Source of the DNA: JAZDLC01 sp043802345
GTDB taxonomy: Bacteria > Planctomycetota > B15-G4 > JADJEK01
Direction of reading: 5' to 3'
Assembly: GCA_043802345.1 (NCBI GenBank)
Contig: JAZDLC010000084.1
Location: 1-16,684, forward strand
DNA length: 16,684 nucleotides
Shown: positions 1-7,059 of the stretch, piece after piece
Position numbering within the stretch: the first letter of the stretch is position 1
Layout: each line of letters begins with the position of its first letter
Position numbers and translations under genes: made by a program
The notes under the pieces: generated by a model
The model's database searches: none
Told to the model about the DNA's origin: nothing
The model's input: the letters and a program-made list of their open reading frames with translations, nothing else

Positions 1-875
1 GCCTTCACGTCCGCCGGGGTGGCGTATCCCCGGCCCCGCAGCACCGCATGGGTCCTGGCCGCGAGCACCAGGGCGACGGCCGCCCGCGGCGACGCGCCCA
101 AGCGGATCGCCTCGACCAGGTCGTCCAGTCCGACCGATCCCGGGTCGCGGGTGGCGCGAATCACCTCCAGCACGTACCGCACCAGCCGATCGTCCACATA
201 GACGGCATCCACCAGGCGCCGCGCGGAGAGAATCCGTTCGGCGCTCGCCACCGCCTGCACCTCCGGCAGGGCTCCGGTCCGGGCCATCCGCCGGACGATT
301 TCCGACTCCTCCTCGATGGAAGGGTAGTCGAGCACCACCTTCAGCAGGAACCGGTCCAGCTCCGCCTCGGGAAGGGGGTAGGTCCCCTCGTGCTCGATCG
401 GATTCTGCGTGGCGAGCACCAGGAACGGTTCGGGGAGGGGGAAGGTGGCGTCTCCAATGGAAACCTGATGTTCCTGCATCGCTTCCAGGAGCGCCGAGTG
501 CACCTTGGCCGGAGCGCGGTTCACCTCGTCGGCCAGGATCAGTTGCGCGAAGATCGGCCCCTTCTTCACCTCGAACTTGCCGGTGGCCGGCTGGAAGATC
601 GGCGTGCCGGTGATGTCAGAAGGCAGCAGGTCGGGAGTAAACTGGATGCGCCGGAAGGAGATGTCGAGGGTGCGGGCGAGTGTCTCCACCGCCAGCGATT
701 TGGCAAGCCCCGGCACTCCCTCCAGGAGCAGATGCCCTCCCGACAGAAGTCCCATCAGCAGCCGCTCCACCAGCAGCCGCTGACCGACGATGACGCGCCC
801 CACCTCCGTCGTGATCCGCTCGAGGACTTCGGCCTCGGCCTCGATCTGTCGGCTCAACTCGGTGGCTTCGGTCAT
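1..875 (-). CDS. MoxR-family AAA+ ATPase, 3' end cut by window edge
   Basis: I translated this from the minus strand. It opens at ATG 875 and stays open to the left edge, giving about 291 residues of a family usually 310-340 long, so little is missing. Seen: Walker A GVPGLAKS (residues 53-60), Walker B LILADEVNR (112-120), sensor 1 ATQNP (155-159) and the EAELDRF segment (170-176) that carries an arginine finger in the family. The lid domain follows, ending around ARTHAVLRGRGYATPADVK. MoxR ATPases are chaperone-like AAA+ proteins that act on partner proteins, often with VWA-domain or DUF58 proteins encoded next to them; any such partner would lie beyond the left edge. The start is 5 nt after the stop of the secreted HEAT-repeat gene, so the two are almost certainly co-transcribed. 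The family call is firm; the specific client is unknown. Confidence 0.95.
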   Translation of the reverse strand, partial: MTEATELSRQIEAEAEVLERITTEVGRVIVGQRLLVERLLMGLLSGGHLLLEGVPGLAKSLAVETLARTLDISFRRIQFTPDLLPSDITGTPIFQPATGKFEVKKGPIFAQLILADEVNRAPAKVHSALLEAMQEHQVSIGDATFPLPEPFLVLATQNPIEHEGTYPLPEAELDRFLLKVVLDYPSIEEESEIVRRMARTGALPEVQAVASAERILSARRLVDAVYVDDRLVRYVLEVIRATRDPGSVGLDDLVEAIRLGASPRAAVALVLAARTHAVLRGRGYATPADVK

Positions 876-880
876 GATCG

Positions 881-3793
881 TTATCTCAGGTCCTTGGGCA
901 GGGCGAAGTACCTTTCCCACCGTTCCGCGATCCGGGCCACGTCCGCGCGGTTCTCGAACCGGTAGGGAGTCCCGAAGTGAACTCCGAACTCCCGCTCGAG
1001 GCAGGCGATGCTGTTGTGCCGCACGAACCAGTTCTGGTCCCTGAGAGACCGGACCAGGATCGGCAGGGGAACCCCCTCGACCAGGTCCGCTTCGGCTGAA
1101 GTGACCTGCACATTCAGGGCCCGCTGGAACCAGTCACGCTGCTCGAGGTCCGGCTCGTCCCTGAACCGCTGCACGAACGTCTCGCCGTTCTCGCCCCCCT
1201 CGCAGCAGAACAGGAGGGAGAGAGAGTCCCTGCTCCTGGCCGCCCGATCGGGAACCTCCAGAACCGCCAGGAGTTCGGGCACCGCCGCCATCTTTCCGCA
1301 GGCCGCCAGCCGGTAGGCCGCTTCCTCACGGAGTTCCGCCTCCTCCGATCCGAGCAGGTCGCGCAGGGCCTCGAGAGCCGCGGGGGACTCGATGGCCGCC
1401 AGGGTGTCGAGTGCGCTCAGGCCGGTCTGGGTCCTGACGCCGAAGCGCTTCACGGAGTGACTCAGGATCTCCACAGCCCCCTTGTTGCCGATCTTGCCGA
1501 GCCCCCGGTATGCCGCCAGCACGTCGGACTCCTCGCCAGTTTCCACCGCGGCCGCCAGGAGATCCTGCGTCTCCTGGCTCCGGTCAAAGCCGAGAGCCTC
1601 CAGCGCGATGCGGCGCAGCGCCTCGCTCTCGCCCTGCGCCATCTCGAACAACTTCGACCGGCACTCCGGATCATGGAGGCGGCCCATCGCCATGATCGCC
1701 TCCCGCCGAACCCGTGCGTCCGGGTCGTCCAGGGTGCGGAACAGCGCCTCCTTCTCCAGTCCTCCCCCCTCCGCCCCTTCTCTCAAGGCGGCAATCCGCA
1801 CCAGCGGCCGCGAATCCTCCAGTCCGGCGGAGATCAGGTCGAGTCCCCGCAGGGCGCGCTTCAGGAGCGGCTCGCCCGCCTCGCCGAACTGTCCCACAAC
1901 GAACTCCGCGAAGGGGGAGAACAGGGCGGGATCGCCGATGTCGACCAGCATCCGAACCAGGATCGATCCGGAACCTTCCGGGAGCTGCTCGTCCCGGAGG
2001 GCGTGCTGCAGGAGCCGGAACTCCTCCGGACCGAGCAGATCGCGGTCGACACCCGCTCGCCACAGGACCGTGAGCGCCTCGGTCCGGCTCAATTCGTCCA
2101 GCATCGGCAAGCCGATCTGCACCGCCTGCAGCAGGCGCCGGCGCCGCACCAGATCACCGCTGTCCGGCCCGAAATGGGGCGCCTGCTGGTAGTAGAACTC
2201 CGGGAAGTTCGCCGGAGCGCCCACGTACAGCCTCTGCCAGTAGGCCGCGTCCGCGGTCTCCATGATGGCGGCCACCGCCAGGTCGAACGCCTCGTCCTCC
2301 TGTGCGCCCAGCACCACCGTGCGCTCCCGGTTCTGCCAGACGAGCCGCAGCCGGCGATAGACCGCCGAGTCGTCCGACTCGTCGACGCGCCGCCGACCGC
2401 GGGACAGCACATCCGAAGCGAGCAGCTTCTCGACCAGCTCCTTCATTTGCTGCTCGCCGACGAACAGGGCTCCAGCCAGTTGGCTGTTTCCCTTCGCCAT
2501 GCTCTTCAGCAGTCCGTCGCCGGCCAGCAAGACCTGCTCGCGCCCGCCGTCGCGAAGGAACCCTCTTCTCTCGAAGCGGATGCTCAGCTGGCCCGCGAGC
2601 GAAGCCAGGCGGTCCGGAGGAAGATCTCGCCGAATCAACGGCGTCTCTCCCTCTCCCTGCCAGGCGGCCCGCCAGCGAGTCAGATCTTCTCCGAGATCCA
2701 CGCCGGTGATGTGCCGGACCCGCACCGACGCCAGGGAGAAAAGCGCCATGTAATCCTTGAAGTAGATGTTCTGCAGGAAGGTCTCCATCAGCGTCGGGAG
2801 CACCTGCTCGCCCAGCAGGGCCTCGATCCCGGGCGAGTCGGATCTGAAACCGATCTGCGCCAGCGCGATGGCGGAGGTGACGCGCTCCATCGGATCGAGC
2901 GCGCGCAGCCTCCTGGTCAGGTCGGGAATCCGCTCGGCGGACAGGAGCTGAACCGAGTGTCGCTCCTCGAACTCCGCCACCGTCAACAACGCCCAGAGGC
3001 TCCTGCGGGTGGGCGGGTCCTTCTCACTCCACTCCAGCAGGGTCGCGGTTGCCCGCTCGTCCAGACGCTCCGCCAGATAGGCGCTCACGTCGGCGGCCAG
3101 AGGGGCGTCATCGTCTCCCAGCAGCTTCAGACAATCTTCGACGAGGTCGCCCCCCTCCACCCGGGAAAGCAGGGAGAAGACCTGCCTGCGCACGGCAGCC
3201 TGCTTGCTCTCCAGCAGCGGGCGCAGATCTTCCACCAGTTCGGGCCGGAGGTGCTGGGACAGATACCGGAACGACGCCACCCGAAGAGCGGGCTCGCCCT
3301 TCCCCGCATGGAGGGAAGCCAGCGTCTCCGCCCGCCGCGCGTCCACCGCGCCGATCAGGCTCAGGATCTGGCCGACCCACTTCTTCGCCCGGGGATCGAG
3401 GAGCAGCCGCTCCAACCCGTCCAGCGCCTGGTCGTCCTTCAGCCGGGACAGCGCCACCGCCGCCGCCATCCTGGGCGGAAACTGGATGCCGTCGAGAACG
3501 AGCCTGAGCGGCTCCTTCACCGCTTCCCCGGAGAGCACGAGCTGGTCGATCGCCCGCAGGGAGGAACCCCCGGGGTATTCCGCCAGATCCTGGAGCAGGG
3601 CGCTCACCAGCTCGGCTGGAGTGGCAGGCGCCGTGGTCTTCTGCTTCTCCGGGCCCGTGGGCAGCTCCAGTTCCAGCTTTCCCTTGCGCCGGTTCCCGGT
3701 GCTCGGCTTCTGCCCAAGAGGATCCTGGGCCTCCGCCGGGGCCAGCAGGCAACTGAGAACCAAGGTCAGGAGGAAGATCGGTCGGTAGGTCAT
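881..3793 (-). CDS. Secreted HEAT-repeat protein (970 aa)
   Basis: The start is placed at ATG 3793 because it begins a clear signal peptide: MTYR, a hydrophobic stretch, then APAEA before QDP (residues 1-22). The longer frame to 3880 adds 29 residues upstream that do not look like a signal. A Cys at residue 15 makes a lipoprotein possible but less likely. Two alpha-helical blocks of HEAT-like repeats are visible: about 60-370, and about 610-900 (for example DARVRREAIMAMGRL). Each block ends in a similar TG-x-RW-x-W type cap (ITGVDLGEDLTRWRAAW near 360; FGVHFGTPYRFENRADVARIAERWERYF split over 935-962). Between them, about 390-600, is a segment I do not recognise. HEAT solenoids bind other proteins. 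With a signal peptide it should act in the periplasm or at the envelope. It is followed 5 nt later by a MoxR ATPase. Confidence 0.9.
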   Translation of the reverse strand: MTYRPIFLLTLVLSCLLAPAEAQDPLGQKPSTGNRRKGKLELELPTGPEKQKTTAPATPAELVSALLQDLAEYPGGSSLRAIDQLVLSGEAVKEPLRLVLDGIQFPPRMAAAVALSRLKDDQALDGLERLLLDPRAKKWVGQILSLIGAVDARRAETLASLHAGKGEPALRVASFRYLSQHLRPELVEDLRPLLESKQAAVRRQVFSLLSRVEGGDLVEDCLKLLGDDDAPLAADVSAYLAERLDERATATLLEWSEKDPPTRRSLWALLTVAEFEERHSVQLLSAERIPDLTRRLRALDPMERVTSAIALAQIGFRSDSPGIEALLGEQVLPTLMETFLQNIYFKDYMALFSLASVRVRHITGVDLGEDLTRWRAAWQGEGETPLIRRDLPPDRLASLAGQLSIRFERRGFLRDGGREQVLLAGDGLLKSMAKGNSQLAGALFVGEQQMKELVEKLLASDVLSRGRRRVDESDDSAVYRRLRLVWQNRERTVVLGAQEDEAFDLAVAAIMETADAAYWQRLYVGAPANFPEFYYQQAPHFGPDSGDLVRRRRLLQAVQIGLPMLDELSRTEALTVLWRAGVDRDLLGPEEFRLLQHALRDEQLPEGSGSILVRMLVDIGDPALFSPFAEFVVGQFGEAGEPLLKRALRGLDLISAGLEDSRPLVRIAALREGAEGGGLEKEALFRTLDDPDARVRREAIMAMGRLHDPECRSKLFEMAQGESEALRRIALEALGFDRSQETQDLLAAAVETGEESDVLAAYRGLGKIGNKGAVEILSHSVKRFGVRTQTGLSALDTLAAIESPAALEALRDLLGSEEAELREEAAYRLAACGKMAAVPELLAVLEVPDRAARSRDSLSLLFCCEGGENGETFVQRFRDEPDLEQRDWFQRALNVQVTSAEADLVEGVPLPILVRSLRDQNWFVRHNSIACLEREFGVHFGTPYRFENRADVARIAERWERYFALPKDLR

Positions 3794-3851
3794 GAGATCC
3801 CATCTGGACCCAGGCGAGTCAAGCAGCATCCGGCCCTTCTGTACACCCTGA

Positions 3852-3864
3852 CATGGTATCCATG
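3852..3864. promoter_or_regulatory. Short perfect dyad upstream of the HEAT-repeat gene
   Basis: The arms CATGG and CCATG flank a 3-base centre (TAT). The site is about 60 bases upstream of the HEAT-repeat start, a reasonable place for an operator in the leader or promoter. Five-base arms can occur by chance, and no adjacent -35/-10 pair is convincing, so this is only a candidate. Confidence 0.15.
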
Positions 3865-3954
3865 CAGGGGGGCGAAGCAACGGGCGGAGGGGATGAACCC
3901 AGCACCTTCTGTGTTGCTGATGCTCAGTTTAGGTGCAGGGTGCACAGATTCCCC

Positions 3955-4065
3955 CGTACTCGTACTCGTGCCCCCCCCCGCGGGATCCATCGTCCGAGAC
4001 TCGCCTGAGAGTACGAGAATCCCCGGCCGAGAGTCCGACGCCGTCAGGAATTCGGGTGCGAGTAG
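3955..4065. repeat. Decayed GTACTC-type repeat arms
   Basis: Three degenerate pieces of the repeat found intact at 4098-4141 and 4235-4284. At 3956-3967 there are two exact GTACTC hexamers, followed by a C-rich centre (GTG plus nine C, then GCGGG). At 4005-4024 is CTGAGAGTACGAGAATCCCC, close to the arm that ends intact copies in GAATC. At 4050-4064 is TTCGGGTGCGAGTAG, which matches TTCGAGTACGAGTAC with three changes. No intact hairpin core is present. I read this as an older copy, or two, broken up by substitutions and rearrangement. Confidence 0.6.
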
Positions 4066-4097
4066 TCGAAGCCCTCCGGCCAGGTCCGCCGCCAACG

Positions 4098-4141
4098 ATT
4101 CGAGTACGAGTACCGTCCCTGCGGGACTGAGTACGAGTACG
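4098..4141 (-). repeat. Structured GTACTC repeat element, copy 1 (inverted)
   Basis: On the minus strand it reads two GTACTC hexamers, then AGTCCCGCAGGGACG, then two more GTACTC hexamers and GAAT. The core GTCCC-GCA-GGGAC is a perfect 5-bp hairpin with a 3-base loop (plus strand 4115-4127). The 44 bases match copy 2 (4241-4284) at 42 positions in the opposite orientation. The two differences sit opposite each other in the hairpin stem and keep it paired. The flanks also end in inverted form, CGATTC on the left and GAATCG on the right. Confidence 0.9.
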
Positions 4142-4234
4142 AATCGCCTCGCGTGCTTGCCATTGATTCCTCTCTGGCGGGCCTGCTATCGGCACTCCTT
4201 CGGCTCGATGACCGAGGCAACGGAACTTGCGCTT

Positions 4235-4284
4235 CGTACTCGTACTCGTACTCAGCCCCGCAGGGGCGGTACTCGTACTCGAAT
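4235..4284 (+). repeat. Structured GTACTC repeat element, copy 2
   Basis: On the plus strand it has three GTACTC-phase hexamers, the hairpin core GCCCC-GCA-GGGGC (4255-4267), then two more hexamers and GAATC. It has one more hexamer on the left than copy 1, as expected if the hexamer tract changes length by slippage. Copies 1 and 2 face each other across about 95 bases, so together they form a large inverted repeat that could pair as a long hairpin in RNA or a cruciform in DNA. It begins about 70 bases after the dnaB stop and would be included in any dnaB read-through transcript. Confidence 0.9.
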
Positions 4285-4352
4285 CCCCGAGCCCCCTTGC
4301 ACGAGAACTCTCGAACACCAGCTCCCGGAAGCATCCTGACAACACGAGCCCC

Positions 4353-5705
4353 TCAGCGGTTCCGTTGGTATCCCTTTGCCGGGTCCTCGAAGCTGAGGCA
4401 GTGGGCGAAGAAGTTGAGCTTGATGGTGCCGGTGGGACCGTTGCGGTGCTTGGCCACGATGACCTCGCAAACCGGATCCTCTTCCTCGCTCACTTCCCGG
4501 TAGTACGCTTCGCGGTACAGGAACATGATCACGTCGGCGTCCTGCTCGATCGATCCTGACTCCCGCAGGTCGGACATGCGGGGGCGGTGATCTTCCCTGG
4601 CATCCACGGCTCGATTGAGCTGGGAGAGGGCCACCACCGGGATCTTCAACTGGCGAGCCACGTTCTTGAGCGACTGCGAGATCATCGTGATCTCGTGCTG
4701 CCGGCTCTCCGCGCCCGCGTAGCTCATGAGTTGCATGTAGTCGACGATGATCAGTCCCAGATCGCATTTGGCCGCCACTCTGCGCGCCTTCGCGCGCATG
4801 GCCATCGCGGACAGGCCGGGAGTGTCGTCGATCAGGATCTGAACGCCCGAGAGGTCGTTCGCGGCGGTAGTCAGACGGGGCCAGTCTCGTTCCAGATCAA
4901 GGAGGCCCCGGCGCATCTTGTGAGCGTTGACCCGGGCCGTCGAGCAGAGGATGTTCTCCACCACCTGCTCCTTCGGAACCTCCAGCGAGAAGATCAGCAC
5001 TCCCTTGCCGGTCTTCACCGCCGAACGGGACGCGATGTTCAGCGCGAACGAGGTCTTCCCCATGGAGGGCCTCGCCGCGATGATGACCAGATTGCCCGCG
5101 TGCAGGCCGTCGAGCTGTTCGTTGAGATCGATGTAGCCGGTGTCCAGGCCGGTCAGCGTCCCGGCGCCCTGTCCCTGCCTGCTCTCGATCCGGTCGAAGG
5201 TCGCGAGCAGCAGATCCTTGACCGAGCCCGTTTCCTGCACATCTTCCCGGCTGACGTCGAAGACGAGTTGCTCCGCCCGGTCGATGGTGGTCCCCACCTC
5301 TTCCTGGCCGTCGTAGCATTCGGCCTGGATCTTCTGGGCGGCCTTGAGCAGCGCCCTCAGTCGGGAGCAGTCCTTCACGATCCGCGCGTGGTGAACGGCG
5401 CCGGCCGCGGACGGGACCGATTCCATCAGGCGGATCAGCGCCTCTCCCCCACCCACCTTTTCAAAGGTCTTCTGCCGGCGCAGCTCGTCCTTGACGGTGA
5501 CCACGTCGATGGCGCCCCCCTTGCGCTCCAACTCGGTGATCGCCTCGAGAATCAGCCGGTGAGCCGTGACATAGAAGTCCTGGGGCAACACCCCGTCTCC
5601 GACTTCGTAGATCACGTCCCGGTCGATCAGCATGGCCCCGAGGAGCGCCGCCTCGGCTTCCACATTGTGCGGTGGAACCCGGTCGAGCGAACGCTCATCC
5701 GCCAT
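4353..5705 (-). CDS. dnaB: Replicative DNA helicase DnaB
   Basis: The hexameric 5'-3' helicase that unwinds the replication fork and recruits primase. The 450-residue length is normal. The N-terminal DnaB domain is at about 10-110 (NVEAEAALLGAMLID), then a linker, then the RecA-like domain from about 180: Walker A ARPSMGKTS (211-219), H1a FSLEVPKEQ (239-247, where the usual form is SLEMS), Walker B LIIVDY (318-323), H3 around SQLNR (361-365) with the DLRESGSIEQDAD segment (379-391), and H4 EVIVAKHRNGPTGT (414-427). No intein is present. The start is fixed by a strong Shine-Dalgarno AGGGAGG 7 nt upstream. It is the last gene of the rplY-pth-rpsF-rpsR-rplI-dnaB run, 20 nt after rplI, and is followed by the repeat-bearing spacer. 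Confidence 0.98.
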   Translation of the reverse strand: MADERSLDRVPPHNVEAEAALLGAMLIDRDVIYEVGDGVLPQDFYVTAHRLILEAITELERKGGAIDVVTVKDELRRQKTFEKVGGGEALIRLMESVPSAAGAVHHARIVKDCSRLRALLKAAQKIQAECYDGQEEVGTTIDRAEQLVFDVSREDVQETGSVKDLLLATFDRIESRQGQGAGTLTGLDTGYIDLNEQLDGLHAGNLVIIAARPSMGKTSFALNIASRSAVKTGKGVLIFSLEVPKEQVVENILCSTARVNAHKMRRGLLDLERDWPRLTTAANDLSGVQILIDDTPGLSAMAMRAKARRVAAKCDLGLIIVDYMQLMSYAGAESRQHEITMISQSLKNVARQLKIPVVALSQLNRAVDAREDHRPRMSDLRESGSIEQDADVIMFLYREAYYREVSEEEDPVCEVIVAKHRNGPTGTIKLNFFAHCLSFEDPAKGYQRNR

Positions 5706-5712
5706 CGATCAA

Positions 5713-5719
5713 CCTCCCT
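5713..5719 (-). promoter_or_regulatory. Strong Shine-Dalgarno of dnaB
   Basis: AGGGAGG on the minus strand, 7 nt before ATG 5705. It confirms the dnaB start and suggests independent efficient initiation in the short gap after rplI. Confidence 0.8.
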
Positions 5720-5725
5720 GTGTCG

Positions 5726-6232
5726 CTACTTCGATTCGCCGACCGGCGCGGCGCCTGTGGGCGCAGGCGCTTCCGCGCTCGCCTCCTTCTCCTCGACGAC
5801 CCAGACCTTGACCTCGGGCTTCACGTCCTCGTGCAGGATCAGAGGAACATTGTAGACGCCAATGTTCTTGATCGGCTCGGCGAGTTTGACGACCTTGGGA
5901 TCGATCTCGAACCCTTCCGCCTTGAGGGCCTCCACGATCATCGGAATCGTGACCGATCCGTACAGATGCCCTTCCTCGGACGCCTTCATGGCGATCGTGA
6001 CCGACTTGTCCGCAAGGCGATCGGACAGCGAGCGTGCGGCCTCGGCCAGCTCCTTCTCTTCCTCTTCGAAGCGGTTCCGCAGCGACTCGAGCCGCTTCAG
6101 ATTCGCCTCGGTGGCCCGCACCCCCAGCCCCTTCGGCAGGAGGTGGTTGGCGGCGTAACCCTCTTTGACATTGACCAGGCCACCGCGCCGGCCAAGAGCC
6201 TCAACGTCGCTCAGGAGAATGATCTTCTGCAT
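5726..6232 (-). CDS. rplI: Large-subunit ribosomal protein bL9
   Basis: Binds 23S rRNA near the L1 stalk base and stabilises the ribosome during translation. The N-terminal rRNA-binding domain is typical: MQKIILLSDVEALGRRGG, then VKEGYAANHLLPKGLG (about residues 22-37). The connecting helix is charged (NRFEEEEKELAEAARSL, about 53-69), and the C-terminal domain contains GHLYGSVT and the VPLILHEDVKPEVKVWVV strand region. At 168 residues it exceeds the usual 148-150. The excess is an Ala/Pro/Glu-rich tail after about residue 146. It starts 12 nt after the rpsR stop, with a GAGG motif upstream, and lies 20 nt before dnaB. Confidence 0.97.
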   Translation of the reverse strand: MQKIILLSDVEALGRRGGLVNVKEGYAANHLLPKGLGVRATEANLKRLESLRNRFEEEEKELAEAARSLSDRLADKSVTIAMKASEEGHLYGSVTIPMIVEALKAEGFEIDPKVVKLAEPIKNIGVYNVPLILHEDVKPEVKVWVVEEKEASAEAPAPTGAAPVGESK

Positions 6233-6244
6233 CTTTCCGCGTCC

Positions 6245-6502
6245 TCAGCCCACGTACGCCAAGAGTGCCATGAATCTCGCCCGCTTGACTTCGATCTTGA
6301 GCTTGCGCTGGGCCCAGGCGGTGTTTCCCGAACGCTTGCGCGAGTAGAGTTTGCCCTGCTGCGTGGTCAAGCGCTGCAGGAGCGATACATTCTTGTAGTC
6401 GTACACCAGCTCGGCCTTCTCCCGGCCCACGCGCACGCGATGCCGCTCGCCGAACTTCTTCGATCGCCTTCGCCTCGCGCCCTTTTTCATACCTCGTTTC
6501 AT
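6245..6502 (-). CDS. rpsR: Small-subunit ribosomal protein bS18
   Basis: bS18 binds the 30S platform next to bS6, with which it assembles as a pair. The 85-residue product has the basic N-terminus MKRGMKKGARRRRSKKFG, then VYDYKNVSLLQRLTTQQGK, the hallmark central region, and SGNTAWAQRKLKIEVKRARFMALLAYV at the end of the fold (quoted here as three adjoining parts). The ATG overlaps the rpsF stop as ATGA, and a GGAG lies 7 nt upstream, so translation is likely coupled to rpsF. A second Met at residue 5 is an alternative start. There is no ssb between rpsF and rpsR, although many bacteria have one there. Confidence 0.97.
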   Translation of the reverse strand: MKRGMKKGARRRRSKKFGERHRVRVGREKAELVYDYKNVSLLQRLTTQQGKLYSRKRSGNTAWAQRKLKIEVKRARFMALLAYVG

Positions 6503-7059
6503 GTCTCGTCTCCATCACCGGGAGCCTCGGTCACTGGCGCATCTTCATCCGGCTCTCCCGCCTCGAAGGCCGATGCCACGACGTCCATTGTTCCTGTTTT
6601 CGCACGGGCCACCCTTGGCGCGGCGACCCCCGCTCTCACGGGAGCCTCGCGATGATGATGATCAGGACCGGAGTCGTCGTTCGGGTCGTCCTCGGACTCT
6701 CCCGGTCCTCGCTCATCCGCGGAGAGACGATTCTGCAGCTCAATGGCCGTCTCGATCGCTCCCTCGGGAAGCTTGTCCAGCTTCAGCGTCAGGTGCCTGA
6801 GGATCAGGTTCGAGAGTCGCACCCCGGACCTGAGTCGAGAATCGGTGCCGGCGTCACCGGTGAAGTAGGTCAGGTAGTAGACCCCATGGGTGACTCCCTT
6901 GACCGGATACGCCAGCCGGCGTTCATCCCAACGGGCCATCTGGGCGATTTCTCCCCCTGCCTTTTCAATCAGTTCCTTCACGTGCTCGGCGAGGTAGTCC
7001 GTCTCTTTCCTCGCTTCCTTGTTGTGGGTCAGGAACATACCCTCGTAGTACTTCACCAC
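6499..7059 (-). CDS. rpsF: Small-subunit ribosomal protein bS6 with long acidic tail
   Basis: bS6 pairs with bS18 on the 30S platform. The S6 fold is clear: VKYYEGMFL at the start, an EHVKELIEKAGGEIAQM helix, the RRLAYPVKG motif, a GVYYLTYF strand and SNLILRHLTLKLDK. I chose GTG 7059 because family members begin two or three residues before the YE motif, and a GAGG sits 12 nt upstream. ATG 7119 would add 20 residues with no S6 character. From the chosen start the protein is 186 aa, against a usual 95-140. The last 75 or so residues are a hydrophilic tail: acidic, with an HHH run, an Arg/Ala stretch, and a Glu/Asp-rich end. It follows pth and overlaps rpsR by ATGA. Confidence 0.93.
   Translation of the reverse strand: MVKYYEGMFLTHNKEARKETDYLAEHVKELIEKAGGEIAQMARWDERRLAYPVKGVTHGVYYLTYFTGDAGTDSRLRSGVRLSNLILRHLTLKLDKLPEGAIETAIELQNRLSADERGPGESEDDPNDDSGPDHHHREAPVRAGVAAPRVARAKTGTMDVVASAFEAGEPDEDAPVTEAPGDGDET

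Larger units (their letters stand above)
3794..4352. other. Gene-free spacer between dnaB and the HEAT-repeat gene
   Basis: I see no credible gene in these 559 bases. Open frames exist on both strands, but their translations are low-complexity runs (YEYEYE, STSTST, RTRTRT, SYSYS) produced by GTACTC hexamer repeats. The region holds two well-preserved copies of a structured repeat (4098-4141 and 4235-4284), decayed arms of the same repeat (about 3955-4065), a C9 tract at 3971-3979, and short dyads at 3933-3945 (GTGCA-GGG-TGCAC) and 3852-3864 (CATGG-TAT-CCATG). The last lies about 60 bases before the HEAT-repeat start. No clear promoter or T-tailed terminator was found. Confidence 0.8.

Noticed and set aside
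48..965. A 305-codon open frame on the plus strand
   Set aside because: It is antisense to the MoxR gene, which has Walker A, Walker B and sensor motifs.
3794..3880. N-terminal extension of the HEAT-repeat gene to 3880
   Set aside because: The downstream ATG 3793 begins a normal signal peptide; the extra 29 residues would bury it.
3955..4284. CRISPR array
   Set aside because: The repeats are 6-mers in tandem plus a pair of inverted elements, not 25-40 nt direct repeats with unique spacers of even length, and no cas gene is nearby.
1457..4339. A 960-codon open frame on the plus strand
   Set aside because: It is antisense to the HEAT-repeat gene. Its product is rich in Arg, Gln, His and Leu with no fold or motif, typical of the reverse strand of GC-rich coding DNA.
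3929..4345. Open frames in the dnaB-HEAT spacer encoding YEYEYE, STSTST or RTRTRT runs
   Set aside because: The runs come from GTACTC hexamers read in different frames. There is no non-repeat domain and no ribosome-binding site.
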